From: JBNKFV01 sp050290265
Lineage (GTDB): Bacteria; Pseudomonadota; Gammaproteobacteria; Pseudomonadales; Cellvibrionaceae
DNA: 64,000 nucleotides
Assembly: GCA_050290265.1 (NCBI GenBank)
Contig: JBNKHI010000012.1
Location: 11,812-75,811 of the forward strand
Direction of reading: 5' to 3'
The first letter of the stretch is position 1. Each line of letters starts with the position of its first letter. The notes beneath the pieces were generated by a model. It searched no databases and had not been told where the DNA came from. It saw only the letters and a list, made by a program, of their open reading frames with translations. Position numbers and translations under genes: made by a program. This document shows positions 16,773-24,604 of the stretch, piece by piece.

Positions 16773-19709
16773 ATGAAAAGAATGCTCATTAACGCAACTC
16801 AACCCGAAGAACTTCGAGTTGCTCTTGTAGACGGACAATGGCTCTACGATTTAGACATTGAAAACCGTAATCGTGAACAGAAAAAAGCCAATATTTATCT
16901 CGGCAAAATAACTCGCATAGAACCAAGCTTAGAAGCTGCCTTCGTCAGCTACGGCTCTGACCGCCACGGCTTTTTACCACTGAAAGAAATCTCTCGTGAA
17001 TATTTCTCAAAACCATCGAAAGATATTGACGGTCGCATCAAAATTAAAGATGTAGTCAAAGAAGGTACAGAAGTCATTGTACAGGTTGATAAAGAAGAGC
17101 GCGGCAACAAAGGCGCCGCTCTCACAACATTTGTCAGCTTGGCCGGTCGCTATCTTGTGCTAATGCCAAACAATCCACGTGCAGGCGGTATATCTCGCCG
17201 CATTGATGGTGACGAACGCGCTGAATTGCGTGAGACTCTCGACAAAATTGAAGTACCTTCTGGAATGGGCGTTATCGTCCGAACGGCAGGCGTGGGCCGC
17301 AGTGCAGAAGAGCTACAGTGGGACTTAAACTATCTCATACAGCTATGGGACTCGATCAAGACCGAGTCAGACAAGAGCCGCGCACCGCACTTTCTCTTCC
17401 AGGAAAGTAACGTCATTGTTCGAGCTATTCGCGACTATCTTCGACCTGATATCGGCGAAGTCATTATCGATAATCGCGAGGCTTACGATCTAGCCACAGC
17501 CTTTATCAATCAGGTAATGCCAAACTATCACTCTAAAGTGAAGTTTTATGAGGATTCCACCCCCCTCTTCAACCGCTATCAAATCGAGAGCCAGATTGAA
17601 ACGGCCTATCAGCGTGAAGTCAAACTGCCTTCCGGTGGTTCGATTGTTATTGATGTAACCGAAGCTCTGGTTTCAATAGATATCAACTCATCACGCGCCA
17701 CGAAAGGTGGAGATATCGAAGAAACGGCTGTGCAAACCAATCTGGAAGCTGCAGACGAAATCGCTCGTCAATTGCGACTTAGGGATATTGGCGGTCTACA
17801 AGTTATTGACTTCATTGACATGCAGTCCAATAAAAATCAGCGCGAGGTAGAAACTCGCATGAAGAACGCACTAGAGATGGACCGCGCTCGCGTTCAGGTC
17901 GGCAGAATCTCGCGTTTTGGTTTGCTCGAAATGTCGCGGCAACGACTGCGTCCATCACTGGGTGAGACAACCTCGAAAGTGTGCCCTCGCTGTAGTGGTC
18001 AAGGAACAATACGAGACACCAAATCCATAGCCTTGGCCATTTTGCGGCTGGTTGAGGAAGAGGCACAAAAAGAGCGTAGTTCGGAAATTCGTGCGATCAC
18101 CCCGGTGAAAGTAGCCACGTACTTGTTGAATGAAAAACGCAAATCGATTTCGGCCATCGAGAACCGCAATGGAGCCCGCGTTGTTATTGTGCCATCAGAA
18201 GATATGGTTACCCCGCACTTTGAGGTTCAGCGTCTACGCGAAGGTGAAACCGAGGCATTCGAAACCAGCTACAAGATTACTGCACACACCGGTGAAGAAC
18301 TGCAAGACGACGGCAAAGCTAAACCAGAAACACCGTCCAGCGTCCCCACGCCTGCCGTACAGCAAGTGGCACCGCAACAACCAGCCCCCGCGCCGGCTAA
18401 ACAGCCAGGGTTATTCCAACGCCTAATGAAGGCTATAGCTGAGCTGTTCGAAACCAAAGAGGACAGCACTAAGAAAAAGTCTAACGCCCGTGGCAATAAT
18501 GGCCCAAGAAACAACCGCAATAATGATAGGGGCAATAACAGAGGTCGCAATCGCAATCGCAACCGTAACCGACAAACAGATCGCAGCAACGAAAAGACAG
18601 TTGACGATACCAAATCCGAAACTCAGTCGAATGATGACCAACGTAGCGAGCAGCGAGGCAATCGCCGCCGCAACAATCAAGGCCAGCAACCCAGAGGCCG
18701 TAACCGCAACAATTCAACAAATGAAACTCCAGACACAGCTGAAGTGGCCGCTGACACAAAAGCAGACAACAAGCCGCAAAAACGACCAGCCGGCAAAAGA
18801 GCCCGACCACAACAGCGTCGACGCAACAACAGCGATAAGGATCAGGTGACGGAGCTTAACCAACAAGTAGCTGAGGCCATCGACACAAAAGAAGGCGTCA
18901 ATGCTGAAGCTTCAACACCAGAAAATAACACCACAGGTAACCAGCAAAAAGGTTCTGACCGTAATCGCGAATCGCGCAACCGCCAGGCCCGCGCACCACG
19001 AGATACAGCTGCGAATACTGAGAAGAAAGAACAATCCTCTTCACAGCCTCAGACAGCTGCGAAAGAACCGGTAAAAGCTGAGCAAGCAACTAGTAGCAAG
19101 CCTGAAGCCCAGAGTACCCCGGTTTCTGAAGAAAGAGCGAAAACAACTCAAAGCACTGTTTCATCAGATCCAGTACAGGAAGCTAATACGCCACAACCAT
19201 CTGACCAAACTCCCAAGGTAAGTCAGACTGATGCCGAAGAATTATCGAAAAACGCAACTGCGACAGAAGCTACGGGGACAGTAAAAGCCTCCGCATCCAA
19301 GCCGCAACCCATCGTCGCCGATGAAATAGCATCAGAGAGCCAGCCAATTGAGGCAACAGCCGAACCTAAAACTGAGGCCCCGGTCAGCCAGGTACAGGAC
19401 AAACCAACAGCTCAACATGGCACGCTGAATGCGCCTGAGCCAGTAGCACCTACTGCTGCCGAAGACAGCCCGCAGCCCACTCCCGAACCGAAATCTCCTC
19501 CTACTTCAGTAGAGATTGAGCCAGGTAGAGCGGCTAACGACCCTCGCGACAACCCAAAACCGGTTAATGCTGCGAATATTGTGACCAAGTTGCTGCAATC
19601 CAACATGAGTCAGCCGCTTGATACCAGTGTACCCGCCAACATTCAAAGCGAGCCCCGACAATTGGCACGACCAGCAAACGACCCCCGAAATATGCGACAG
19701 CAGGGTTAA
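16773..19709 (+). CDS. rne: Ribonuclease E
   Basis: A 978-residue endoribonuclease that starts mRNA decay and matures rRNA and tRNA. The catalytic half (about 1-510) has the S1 domain (LGKITRIEPSLEAAFVSYG), DNase I-like metal aspartates in LVSIDINSSRATKG and LQVIDFIDMQ, and the Zn-link CPRCSGQG (about residues 404-411) that joins subunits. The C-terminal half is disordered: a membrane-anchor-like amphipathic helix FQRLMKAIAELFE (about 549-561), an Arg/Asn-rich RNA-binding tract (about 570-615 and further patches to 690), then a Glu/Thr/Pro-rich stretch. ANDPR occurs twice (about residue 920 and residues 968-972). It is the degradosome scaffold in this group. The leader is unusually long. Confidence 0.97.
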   Translation: MKRMLINATQPEELRVALVDGQWLYDLDIENRNREQKKANIYLGKITRIEPSLEAAFVSYGSDRHGFLPLKEISREYFSKPSKDIDGRIKIKDVVKEGTEVIVQVDKEERGNKGAALTTFVSLAGRYLVLMPNNPRAGGISRRIDGDERAELRETLDKIEVPSGMGVIVRTAGVGRSAEELQWDLNYLIQLWDSIKTESDKSRAPHFLFQESNVIVRAIRDYLRPDIGEVIIDNREAYDLATAFINQVMPNYHSKVKFYEDSTPLFNRYQIESQIETAYQREVKLPSGGSIVIDVTEALVSIDINSSRATKGGDIEETAVQTNLEAADEIARQLRLRDIGGLQVIDFIDMQSNKNQREVETRMKNALEMDRARVQVGRISRFGLLEMSRQRLRPSLGETTSKVCPRCSGQGTIRDTKSIALAILRLVEEEAQKERSSEIRAITPVKVATYLLNEKRKSISAIENRNGARVVIVPSEDMVTPHFEVQRLREGETEAFETSYKITAHTGEELQDDGKAKPETPSSVPTPAVQQVAPQQPAPAPAKQPGLFQRLMKAIAELFETKEDSTKKKSNARGNNGPRNNRNNDRGNNRGRNRNRNRNRQTDRSNEKTVDDTKSETQSNDDQRSEQRGNRRRNNQGQQPRGRNRNNSTNETPDTAEVAADTKADNKPQKRPAGKRARPQQRRRNNSDKDQVTELNQQVAEAIDTKEGVNAEASTPENNTTGNQQKGSDRNRESRNRQARAPRDTAANTEKKEQSSSQPQTAAKEPVKAEQATSSKPEAQSTPVSEERAKTTQSTVSSDPVQEANTPQPSDQTPKVSQTDAEELSKNATATEATGTVKASASKPQPIVADEIASESQPIEATAEPKTEAPVSQVQDKPTAQHGTLNAPEPVAPTAAEDSPQPTPEPKSPPTSVEIEPGRAANDPRDNPKPVNAANIVTKLLQSNMSQPLDTSVPANIQSEPRQLARPANDPRNMRQQG

Positions 19710-19716
19710 ATCGTCC

Positions 19717-19744
19717 AGCTGACTCTGGTTTTCCAGAGTCAGCT
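19717..19744 (+). terminator. Perfect 12-bp stem after rne
   Basis: AGCTGACTCTGG (19717-19728), TTTT loop and CCAGAGTCAGCT (19733-19744) begin 7 bases after the rne stop. No U-run follows, so it may be a transcript-end protecting hairpin rather than a classic intrinsic terminator. Confidence 0.6.
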
Positions 19745-19866
19745 CATACCGATTAAAACAGCAGCAAATTGACGACTTAATAACTAATTAAAAGTTGTTT
19801 TAGCTAATCTTTCCAACTAACCCTTAAATTTTTTAATATTTTGTTTAAAAATAATGAGTTAGCGGG

Positions 19867-19894
19867 TTGTACCAGTATAAAAGCTATGTATAAT
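19867..19894 (+). promoter_or_regulatory. Promoter of tRNA-Ser
   Basis: TTGTAC (19867-19872) and a perfect TATAAT (19889-19894) with 16 bases between. The GC-rich stretch TCCGGC just after the -10 resembles the discriminator of stringently controlled stable RNA promoters. The tRNA begins about 50 bases after the expected start site. Confidence 0.65.
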
Positions 19895-19951
19895 TCCGGC
19901 TCTATTCGAGCAGAGACAAGTTACAAGTTTGTTTTGCGAATAGAAAAGTAC

Positions 19952-20039
19952 GGAGGGGTGGCAGAGTGGTCGAATGCACCGGTCTTGAAAACCGGCGAAT
20001 CGCGAGGTTCCCAGGGTTCAAATCCCTGCCCCTCCGCCA
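19952..20039 (+). tRNA. serT: tRNA-Ser(UGA)
   Basis: An 88-base class II tRNA with encoded CCA (20037-20039). The acceptor GGAGGGG (19952-19958) pairs with CCCCTCC (20029-20035). The anticodon stem CCGGT/ACCGG closes the loop CTTGAAA with anticodon TGA at 19986-19988. A long variable arm and the T-arm GGGTTCAAATCCC follow. UGA-reading serine tRNA carries cmo5U at the wobble base in E. coli, made by CmoA and CmoB, which are also encoded in this window. In E. coli serT also lies beside yccA, so the synteny is old. Confidence 0.97.
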
Positions 20040-20065
20040 TATTAAGGGCTCAGCCCCAACGAAAA

Positions 20066-20090
20066 GGCTAACCTCGGGGTTAGCCTTTTT
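20066..20090 (+). terminator. Terminator of tRNA-Ser
   Basis: GGCTAACC (20066-20073), TCGG loop and GGTTAGCC (20078-20085) followed by TTTTT. A standard intrinsic terminator 27 bases after the CCA end. Confidence 0.9.
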
Positions 20091-20206
20091 GTTTTCAGAT
20101 ATTAATCCATCTTTTTAACACGCTCCTATAAAACCCCTATTTTTAAAGGGTTTAATCCATTTTAAAGGTATAAACGTAATGTCTGTAGCAAGGGAACTTA
20201 AACTCC

Positions 20207-20234
20207 TTGCTTTTGGTCTATGCACTTGTATCAT
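20207..20234 (+). promoter_or_regulatory. Candidate promoter of yccA
   Basis: TTGCTT (20207-20212) and TATCAT (20229-20234) with a 16-base spacer, about 45 bases upstream of the yccA start. Four of six and five of six positions match the sigma-70 hexamers. Confidence 0.5.
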
Positions 20235-20278
20235 GAAGCCAATTTTGTACCTAAACGCATAGTTATTACGGAGTTACC

Positions 20279-20956
20279 ATGCAGGACATTTATACACAAA
20301 GTTCATATGTAGGTTCGCAAGAACAAGTTTCTAAAGTATTGAAGAATACTTATGCTCTTTTGGCCATGACCCTACTCTTTAGTGCCGTTACTGCGGGGCT
20401 TTCCATGGCCGCAGACATTGGACGCGGCGCTAGTTTGTTCATGTCCTTGGGCGCCATAGGTCTGGTGTGGGTACTGCCAAGAACCGCAAACTCAGGTAAA
20501 GGTATCTTTGTTGTTTTTGCATTTACCGGTTTATTAGGCGCCTCTTTAGGCCCCATGCTAAACCACTATCTGGCATTGAATAATGGCAGCCAGATTGTCA
20601 TGCAAGCACTGGGCGGCACTGCGCTGGTATTCTTCTCGCTATCCGCGTACGTATTGACTACTCGTAAAGACTTTAGCTTTATGGGCGGCTTCTTGATGAC
20701 GGGCCTGATTGTCGCGTTGGTCGCTTCGGTTGGTATGTTAATAGCGAGCTTTTTCGGCGTCCAAATCAGTGGTTTCCATTTGGCAATCAGCGGTTTAATT
20801 GTACTGCTGATGTCAGGCTTCATTCTTTACGATACTAGCCGCATTATTCACGGCGGAGAAACCAACTACATTATGGCTACTACAGCCTTGTACCTCGACA
20901 TCTACAACCTGTTTGTAAGCCTCCTAAGCATACTCGGCGCACTTAACGACGAGTAA
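20279..20956 (+). CDS. yccA: BAX inhibitor-1/YccA family membrane protein
   Basis: A 225-residue polytopic inner-membrane protein with about seven hydrophobic segments and the family ending DTSRIIHGGETNYIMATTALYLDIYNLF in pieces (about residues 184-212), with the paired acidic residues of the BI-1 fold. E. coli YccA is a substrate and inhibitor of the FtsH protease; other members are calcium leak channels. The ATG follows CGGAG by 5 bases. It has its own promoter-like element and terminator, so it is probably monocistronic between tRNA-Ser and the tus genes. Confidence 0.9.
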   Translation: MQDIYTQSSYVGSQEQVSKVLKNTYALLAMTLLFSAVTAGLSMAADIGRGASLFMSLGAIGLVWVLPRTANSGKGIFVVFAFTGLLGASLGPMLNHYLALNNGSQIVMQALGGTALVFFSLSAYVLTTRKDFSFMGGFLMTGLIVALVASVGMLIASFFGVQISGFHLAISGLIVLLMSGFILYDTSRIIHGGETNYIMATTALYLDIYNLFVSLLSILGALNDE

Positions 20957-20976
20957 TTGCAGGCAGTATAAATTTG

Positions 20977-21002
20977 AGCCCCGATTATGTCGGGGCTTTT
21001 TT
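20977..21002 (+). terminator. Terminator of yccA
   Basis: AGCCCCGA (20977-20984), TTATG loop region and TCGGGGCT (20990-20997) followed by a run of T to 21002. Strong intrinsic terminator between yccA and tusD. Confidence 0.92.
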
Positions 21003-21106
21003 GCTTCTGCGAGCCATAAATTCATATCAAACAACACTCTGAAGATTCCGGCACTGGCTATTTCTGATAGACTTGCATCACATTCTTATTGTCAAACCCG
21101 TGTGCC

Positions 21107-21493
21107 ATGATTTTTTCTCTGAATATCTATGCCTCTCCCTCGTCACAAGGAAGTCGAAGTGCATTGAAATTTGCTCAGGCTCTGTTGAGTCATGGACATG
21201 AGTTATATCGAGTCTTCTTCTATTCCGATGCAGTGCACAATGCCAATAGCCAGGCTGTCGTTGCTCAGGACGAGCCAAACCTTTATAACGAATGGGTTAC
21301 CCTGGCTCACAAACACAAGCTTGACCTTGTTGTCTGTATTGCTGCAGCCTTGAATCGTGGACTACTCGATAAGGACGAAGCTGACAGGTACGAAAAACCT
21401 GCAGTCGCTGTGAATGCCCCGTTTGTACTATCAGGACTCGGCCAGCTCCTCGATGCAGCGGTGCACTCTGACAGAATAGTTAATTTCGGATAG
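21107..21493 (+). CDS. tusD: Sulfurtransferase TusD
   Basis: A 128-residue DsrE-family protein, subunit of the TusBCD complex that relays persulfide sulfur from TusA to TusE for 2-thiouridine formation at tRNA wobble position 34. The active cysteine is in LVVCIAAALNRGL (about residue 79). The ATG at 21107 gives MIFSLNIYASP, aligned to family starts; the TTG at 21089 is rejected. First gene of tusDCBE, with tusC starting directly after the stop. Confidence 0.92.
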   Translation: MIFSLNIYASPSSQGSRSALKFAQALLSHGHELYRVFFYSDAVHNANSQAVVAQDEPNLYNEWVTLAHKHKLDLVVCIAAALNRGLLDKDEADRYEKPAVAVNAPFVLSGLGQLLDAAVHSDRIVNFG

Positions 21494-21495
21494 TG

Positions 21496-21855
21496 ATGAA
21501 AAAGAGCATTCTTTTCACAATAAGATCTGCCCCCTACGGAACGAAAATGGCTAAAGAAGGCTTGGATGCTATTCTTGCTGCGTCTGTGTACGAGCAGAAC
21601 CTGTCAGTACTCTTTTTGGACGATGGTGTGTTTCAACTTGTAGCGGATCAGCAAAGTGCCCATATTCAACAAAAAAGTTTTTCATCAATACTAAAAGCAT
21701 TTTCCCTCTACGACATTGAACAGGTCTATGCCTGCGCATCATCCCTAAGAAAAAGAGGTTTGAATGTAAATGACCTGACGATTAACGTGATCCCACTGGA
21801 AAACGAACAGCTACAACAGCTTATGTATCAACAAGAAACACTACTGTGCTTTTAA
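21496..21855 (+). CDS. tusC: Sulfur relay protein TusC
   Basis: A 119-residue DsrE-fold subunit of TusBCD. It begins MKKSILFTIRSAPYGT and contains the LSVLFLDDGVFQL motif (about residues 36-48) seen in TusC/DsrF. The ATG at 21496 is two bases past the tusD stop; a GTG overlapping that stop is the alternative. TusC is structural and is not expected to carry the active cysteine. Confidence 0.9.
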   Translation: MKKSILFTIRSAPYGTKMAKEGLDAILAASVYEQNLSVLFLDDGVFQLVADQQSAHIQQKSFSSILKAFSLYDIEQVYACASSLRKRGLNVNDLTINVIPLENEQLQQLMYQQETLLCF

Positions 21856-21865
21856 CTCACGCCTT

Positions 21866-22156
21866 ATGATTTTACATACCGTCAACCAGTCCCCTTTCGA
21901 CAAACAGGCCCTGACAGACTGCCTAAATCGCTGTGGTAAAAATGATAGTATCTTATTGATAGAGAACGGTGTTTACGCTGCACTGGAAGATGGTCAGTTT
22001 TTCTCGAATGCCGTAGTACACAAAATTTATGCTCTGGAAGAAGATGTTACAGCTAGAGGGTTAAGCACGAAAATTTTGCCTCAGGTAGAGCTTATCGACT
22101 ACGCGCAGTTTGTAGAACTGTGCACGAAACACTCACTGATCCAAAGTTGGTTTTAA
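21866..22156 (+). CDS. tusB: Sulfur relay protein TusB
   Basis: A 96-residue DsrH-family protein with MILHTVNQSPFD at the start and ILLIENGVYAAL (about residues 33-44), both characteristic of TusB. It is the third component of the hexameric TusBCD sulfur carrier. It lies 10 bases after tusC and 4 bases before tusE. Confidence 0.9.
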   Translation: MILHTVNQSPFDKQALTDCLNRCGKNDSILLIENGVYAALEDGQFFSNAVVHKIYALEEDVTARGLSTKILPQVELIDYAQFVELCTKHSLIQSWF

Positions 22157-22160
22157 GGCG

Positions 22161-22490
22161 ATGATGATATCTAACGAGATTACTGTAGAGACCGACAAAG
22201 AAGGCTTTCTTCGCAACATCAATGATTGGAACCCTGATATTGCAAAAATATTAGCAAAGCAAGAAGGCATCACTTTGTCCGATAAGCACTGGGAAATAAT
22301 TTCACTCATCCGGCAATTCTATAACGAATTTGAAATTTCTCCAGCGATGCGTCCTTTGGTTAAATACGTTAAGCTGAATAGCGAGCATGAACAAATTAAT
22401 AGCATCTATCTCCTGAAATTATTCCCGGAAAGCCCAGCCAAGCTGGCTGCCAAAATCGCCGGTTTACCTAAACCGCCAAATTGTCTCTAA
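22161..22490 (+). CDS. tusE: TusE/DsrC family sulfurtransferase
   Basis: A 109-residue protein that accepts sulfur from TusD and works with the thiouridylase MnmA. The C-terminal arm ends AGLPKPPNCL with the essential penultimate cysteine. The second cysteine ten residues earlier that marks dissimilatory DsrC is missing, so it is a TusE-type tRNA thiolation protein rather than a sulfite reductase partner. Two adjacent ATG codons (22161, 22164) follow AAGG. The gene ends 5 bases before convergent yjbQ. Confidence 0.93.
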   Translation: MMISNEITVETDKEGFLRNINDWNPDIAKILAKQEGITLSDKHWEIISLIRQFYNEFEISPAMRPLVKYVKLNSEHEQINSIYLLKLFPESPAKLAAKIAGLPKPPNCL

Positions 22491-22495
22491 GCACT

Positions 22496-22900
22496 TTAAG
22501 ACAAGTGTAGAATAATGCATCGCTCTGTTGCGGCGTGACGGTGCTCCCAGAGAAAAACCCCTTGCCAAGTCCCCAGTAGTAATTGCCGATTTTCAACAGG
22601 AATCGATAGCGACGTCGCAGTCAACGCGGCTTTGATGTGTGCAGGCATATCATCTGGCCCCTCAAGAGTATGGGTATAGAGCGGGTCAAGCTCCGGGACC
22701 AGGCGATTCAACCAATTTTCCAGGTCAACTTTAGCTGTGGGGTCATAGTTTTCCTGGATGAGCAGGCTTGCAGAGGTATGCTGGATAAACAACGTACACA
22801 GTCCTTCACGGCAATCACCGCCTTCTATTTCTTTTCGTATCAAACGAGTCACATCATGCAGGCCCTGCCCGCTTACCTTTACCTTTATACGCTTAATCAT
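22496..22900 (-). CDS. yjbQ: YjbQ family protein (UPF0047)
   Basis: A 134-residue protein of the YjbQ family, whose members show weak thiamine-phosphate synthase activity; the physiological role is uncertain. The conserved motifs are LFIQHTSASLLIQENYDP (about residues 40-57) and GTWQGVFLWEHR (about 111-122), with histidines likely to bind metal. The ATG at 22900 follows GGA and gives the family start; a longer frame upstream is rejected. It runs divergent from trmA. Confidence 0.87.
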   Translation of the reverse strand: MIKRIKVKVSGQGLHDVTRLIRKEIEGGDCREGLCTLFIQHTSASLLIQENYDPTAKVDLENWLNRLVPELDPLYTHTLEGPDDMPAHIKAALTATSLSIPVENRQLLLGTWQGVFLWEHRHAATERCIILHLS

Positions 22901-22954
22901 TTTTCCAGCCCTTGTACTTCGATTTAGAGGGTCCTGCCCGATACAGCAAGATAC

Positions 22955-22963
22955 TGATATAAT
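22955..22963 (+). promoter_or_regulatory. Extended -10 promoter of trmA
   Basis: TGATATAAT is a perfect extended -10 (TGn plus TATAAT) 39 bases upstream of the trmA start. The -35 region is poor, as is common for this promoter class. Confidence 0.6.
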
Positions 22964-23002
22964 AACGACAATTTCAGCCCTACTGACGTTGAGCAACTTT
23001 AG

Positions 23003-24091
23003 ATGGCATTACATGCAGTTTATCCAGAAAGCTATAGCGCACAACTGGATCAAAAAATCGCTTCGATTCAATCACTATTTATTAGCCTCAAGATACCTGA
23101 AATAAAGGTATTTGAGTCGCCTTCCAGCCATTACCGAATGCGTGCAGAGTTTAAGATATGGCATGAGAATGACGCTGTCAGTTATGCCATGTACCAACCC
23201 GGCGAGTACAAAAAACCTTATGTGGTTGAAGAGTTCCCAGTTGCGTCAAGAACTATCTGTAACTTAATGCCAGCATTATTATCGGCCTTAAATAGCTCTG
23301 AAATTTTGAAACATAAGCTATTTCAAGTCGAATTTTTAACAACGCTAACTGGCGATAGTCTGGTTACGCTAATCTACCATTCACAATTAAGTCCAGATTG
23401 GGAAATCGCGGCTCGAGAGCTTCAAGAGCAATTATCTACCAGTATTATAGGGCGTAGCCGCAAACGCAAACATGTATTGGACAAGGAACACGTTCTGGAA
23501 TCAATGACCGTGAATGGGGAAACGTTTACTTATATCCAACCTGAAGGCGCATTCACTCAGCCCAATGGGTTTGTTTGTGAAAAGATGCTGAACTGGGCTG
23601 TCGACATTGCCAAACCGCTCGAAGGTGACTTGTTGGAATTGTATTGCGGTAACGGCAACTTTACCTTACCGCTATCCAGGCAGTTCAAACGCGTACTTGC
23701 CACAGAAATCTCCAAAACTTCCGTTAATGCTGCAAAAGAAAACCTCAGCAATAACAACTGTGAGAATATCGAATTGGTAAGAATGTCGAGTGAGGATTTT
23801 TCTGCAGCAATGGACGGTGTTAGAGAGTTTCGCCGCTTAAAACAGGTAAATTTACAAGACTATCAATTTTCAACAGTTTTTGTTGACCCTCCACGAGCAG
23901 GCCTGGACGATCATACTATTGAGGTTGTGAGACGGTTTAAATATATTATGTACGTATCGTGTAACCCAGAAACCTTAAAACTCAATTTAGAAAAGCTGAG
24001 TTCAACACACCGAGTTACAAGATTTGCCTTGTTTGACCAATTTCCCTATACGCATCACGTGGAATGCGGCCTTCTACTTGAAAAAGTATGA
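23003..24091 (+). CDS. trmA: tRNA (uracil-54-C5)-methyltransferase
   Basis: A 362-residue SAM-dependent enzyme that makes ribothymidine 54 in the T loop of tRNAs (and U341 of tmRNA). The SAM motif is LLELYCGNGNFTLPL (about residues 210-224), with FVDPPRAGLDDHT (about 292-304), the nucleophilic cysteine in MYVSCNPETL (about 314-323) and the catalytic glutamate in HHVECGLLL near the C-terminus. It lacks a TRAM domain, which separates it from RlmC/RlmD. It ends one base before the convergent DUF2489 gene. Confidence 0.95.
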   Translation: MALHAVYPESYSAQLDQKIASIQSLFISLKIPEIKVFESPSSHYRMRAEFKIWHENDAVSYAMYQPGEYKKPYVVEEFPVASRTICNLMPALLSALNSSEILKHKLFQVEFLTTLTGDSLVTLIYHSQLSPDWEIAARELQEQLSTSIIGRSRKRKHVLDKEHVLESMTVNGETFTYIQPEGAFTQPNGFVCEKMLNWAVDIAKPLEGDLLELYCGNGNFTLPLSRQFKRVLATEISKTSVNAAKENLSNNNCENIELVRMSSEDFSAAMDGVREFRRLKQVNLQDYQFSTVFVDPPRAGLDDHTIEVVRRFKYIMYVSCNPETLKLNLEKLSSTHRVTRFALFDQFPYTHHVECGLLLEKV

Positions 24092-24092
24092 G

Positions 24093-24551
24093 TTAATAAG
24101 AAAACTCCCTGCCAATAATACGTTTTGCGGCATCAATAACAAAATCCTTGTATTCATTTTCTACTAAAAGGCGCTCCTTGTCGTAGGCAAAGCGCTTTTT
24201 CGCACTGAGGCTTTTCCATTCATCTAAAATTGGTATATGAGCCGTTTTATTTGCCACTTGATAAAATGCAATAAATTCAGACTTATACTCTTCTGCTGCC
24301 GGAAAATAACTTAGCAACACACTAATGCGAATACACCCTTCAGTAATGCTCATCTGCTCCTCGAGCAAACCTTGCGCAAGCACTTGGATACTGGTGTTTA
24401 AGTACTGAGCATTTTCAGCGGTCTTTTGTTCTGCCAAACGCTCCTGCTCCTTTATAGCGAGATTTTGCTGACGCAGCTTCCAGTGCAGCCATAACGCAAC
24501 CACCACCAACATTGCTATAATCGTCGCACCTAACCCTACCCAAATAACCAT
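24093..24551 (-). CDS. DUF2489 membrane-anchored protein
   Basis: A 152-residue protein with one N-terminal transmembrane helix (about residues 3-24), a short charged coiled region (25-55) and a C-terminal domain resembling DUF2489, including EGCIRISVLLSYF and DAAKRIIGREF. Function unknown. It starts 53 bases after rmuC stops on the same strand and may be co-transcribed with it. Confidence 0.75.
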   Translation of the reverse strand: MVIWVGLGATIIAMLVVVALWLHWKLRQQNLAIKEQERLAEQKTAENAQYLNTSIQVLAQGLLEEQMSITEGCIRISVLLSYFPAAEEYKSEFIAFYQVANKTAHIPILDEWKSLSAKKRFAYDKERLLVENEYKDFVIDAAKRIIGREFSY

Positions 24552-24604
24552 TTTACTACCTCAATATCAATCAATCTTATTCGCAACGCTTTAATAGCAA
24601 CCAC

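Noticed and set aside
18530..18570. Short CGCAAT-type repeats in rne as a possible CRISPR or satellite
   Set aside because: They encode the Arg-Asn tract of RNase E in frame and lack spacers.
18481..18810. Long open frames antisense to rne (18269-18849)
   Set aside because: They mirror the Arg/Asn-rich low-complexity tail of RNase E and give repetitive Leu/Cys-rich products with no ribosome site; they are shadows.
19841..20071. 76-codon frame across the tRNA-Ser gene
   Set aside because: It simply translates the tRNA and its promoter.
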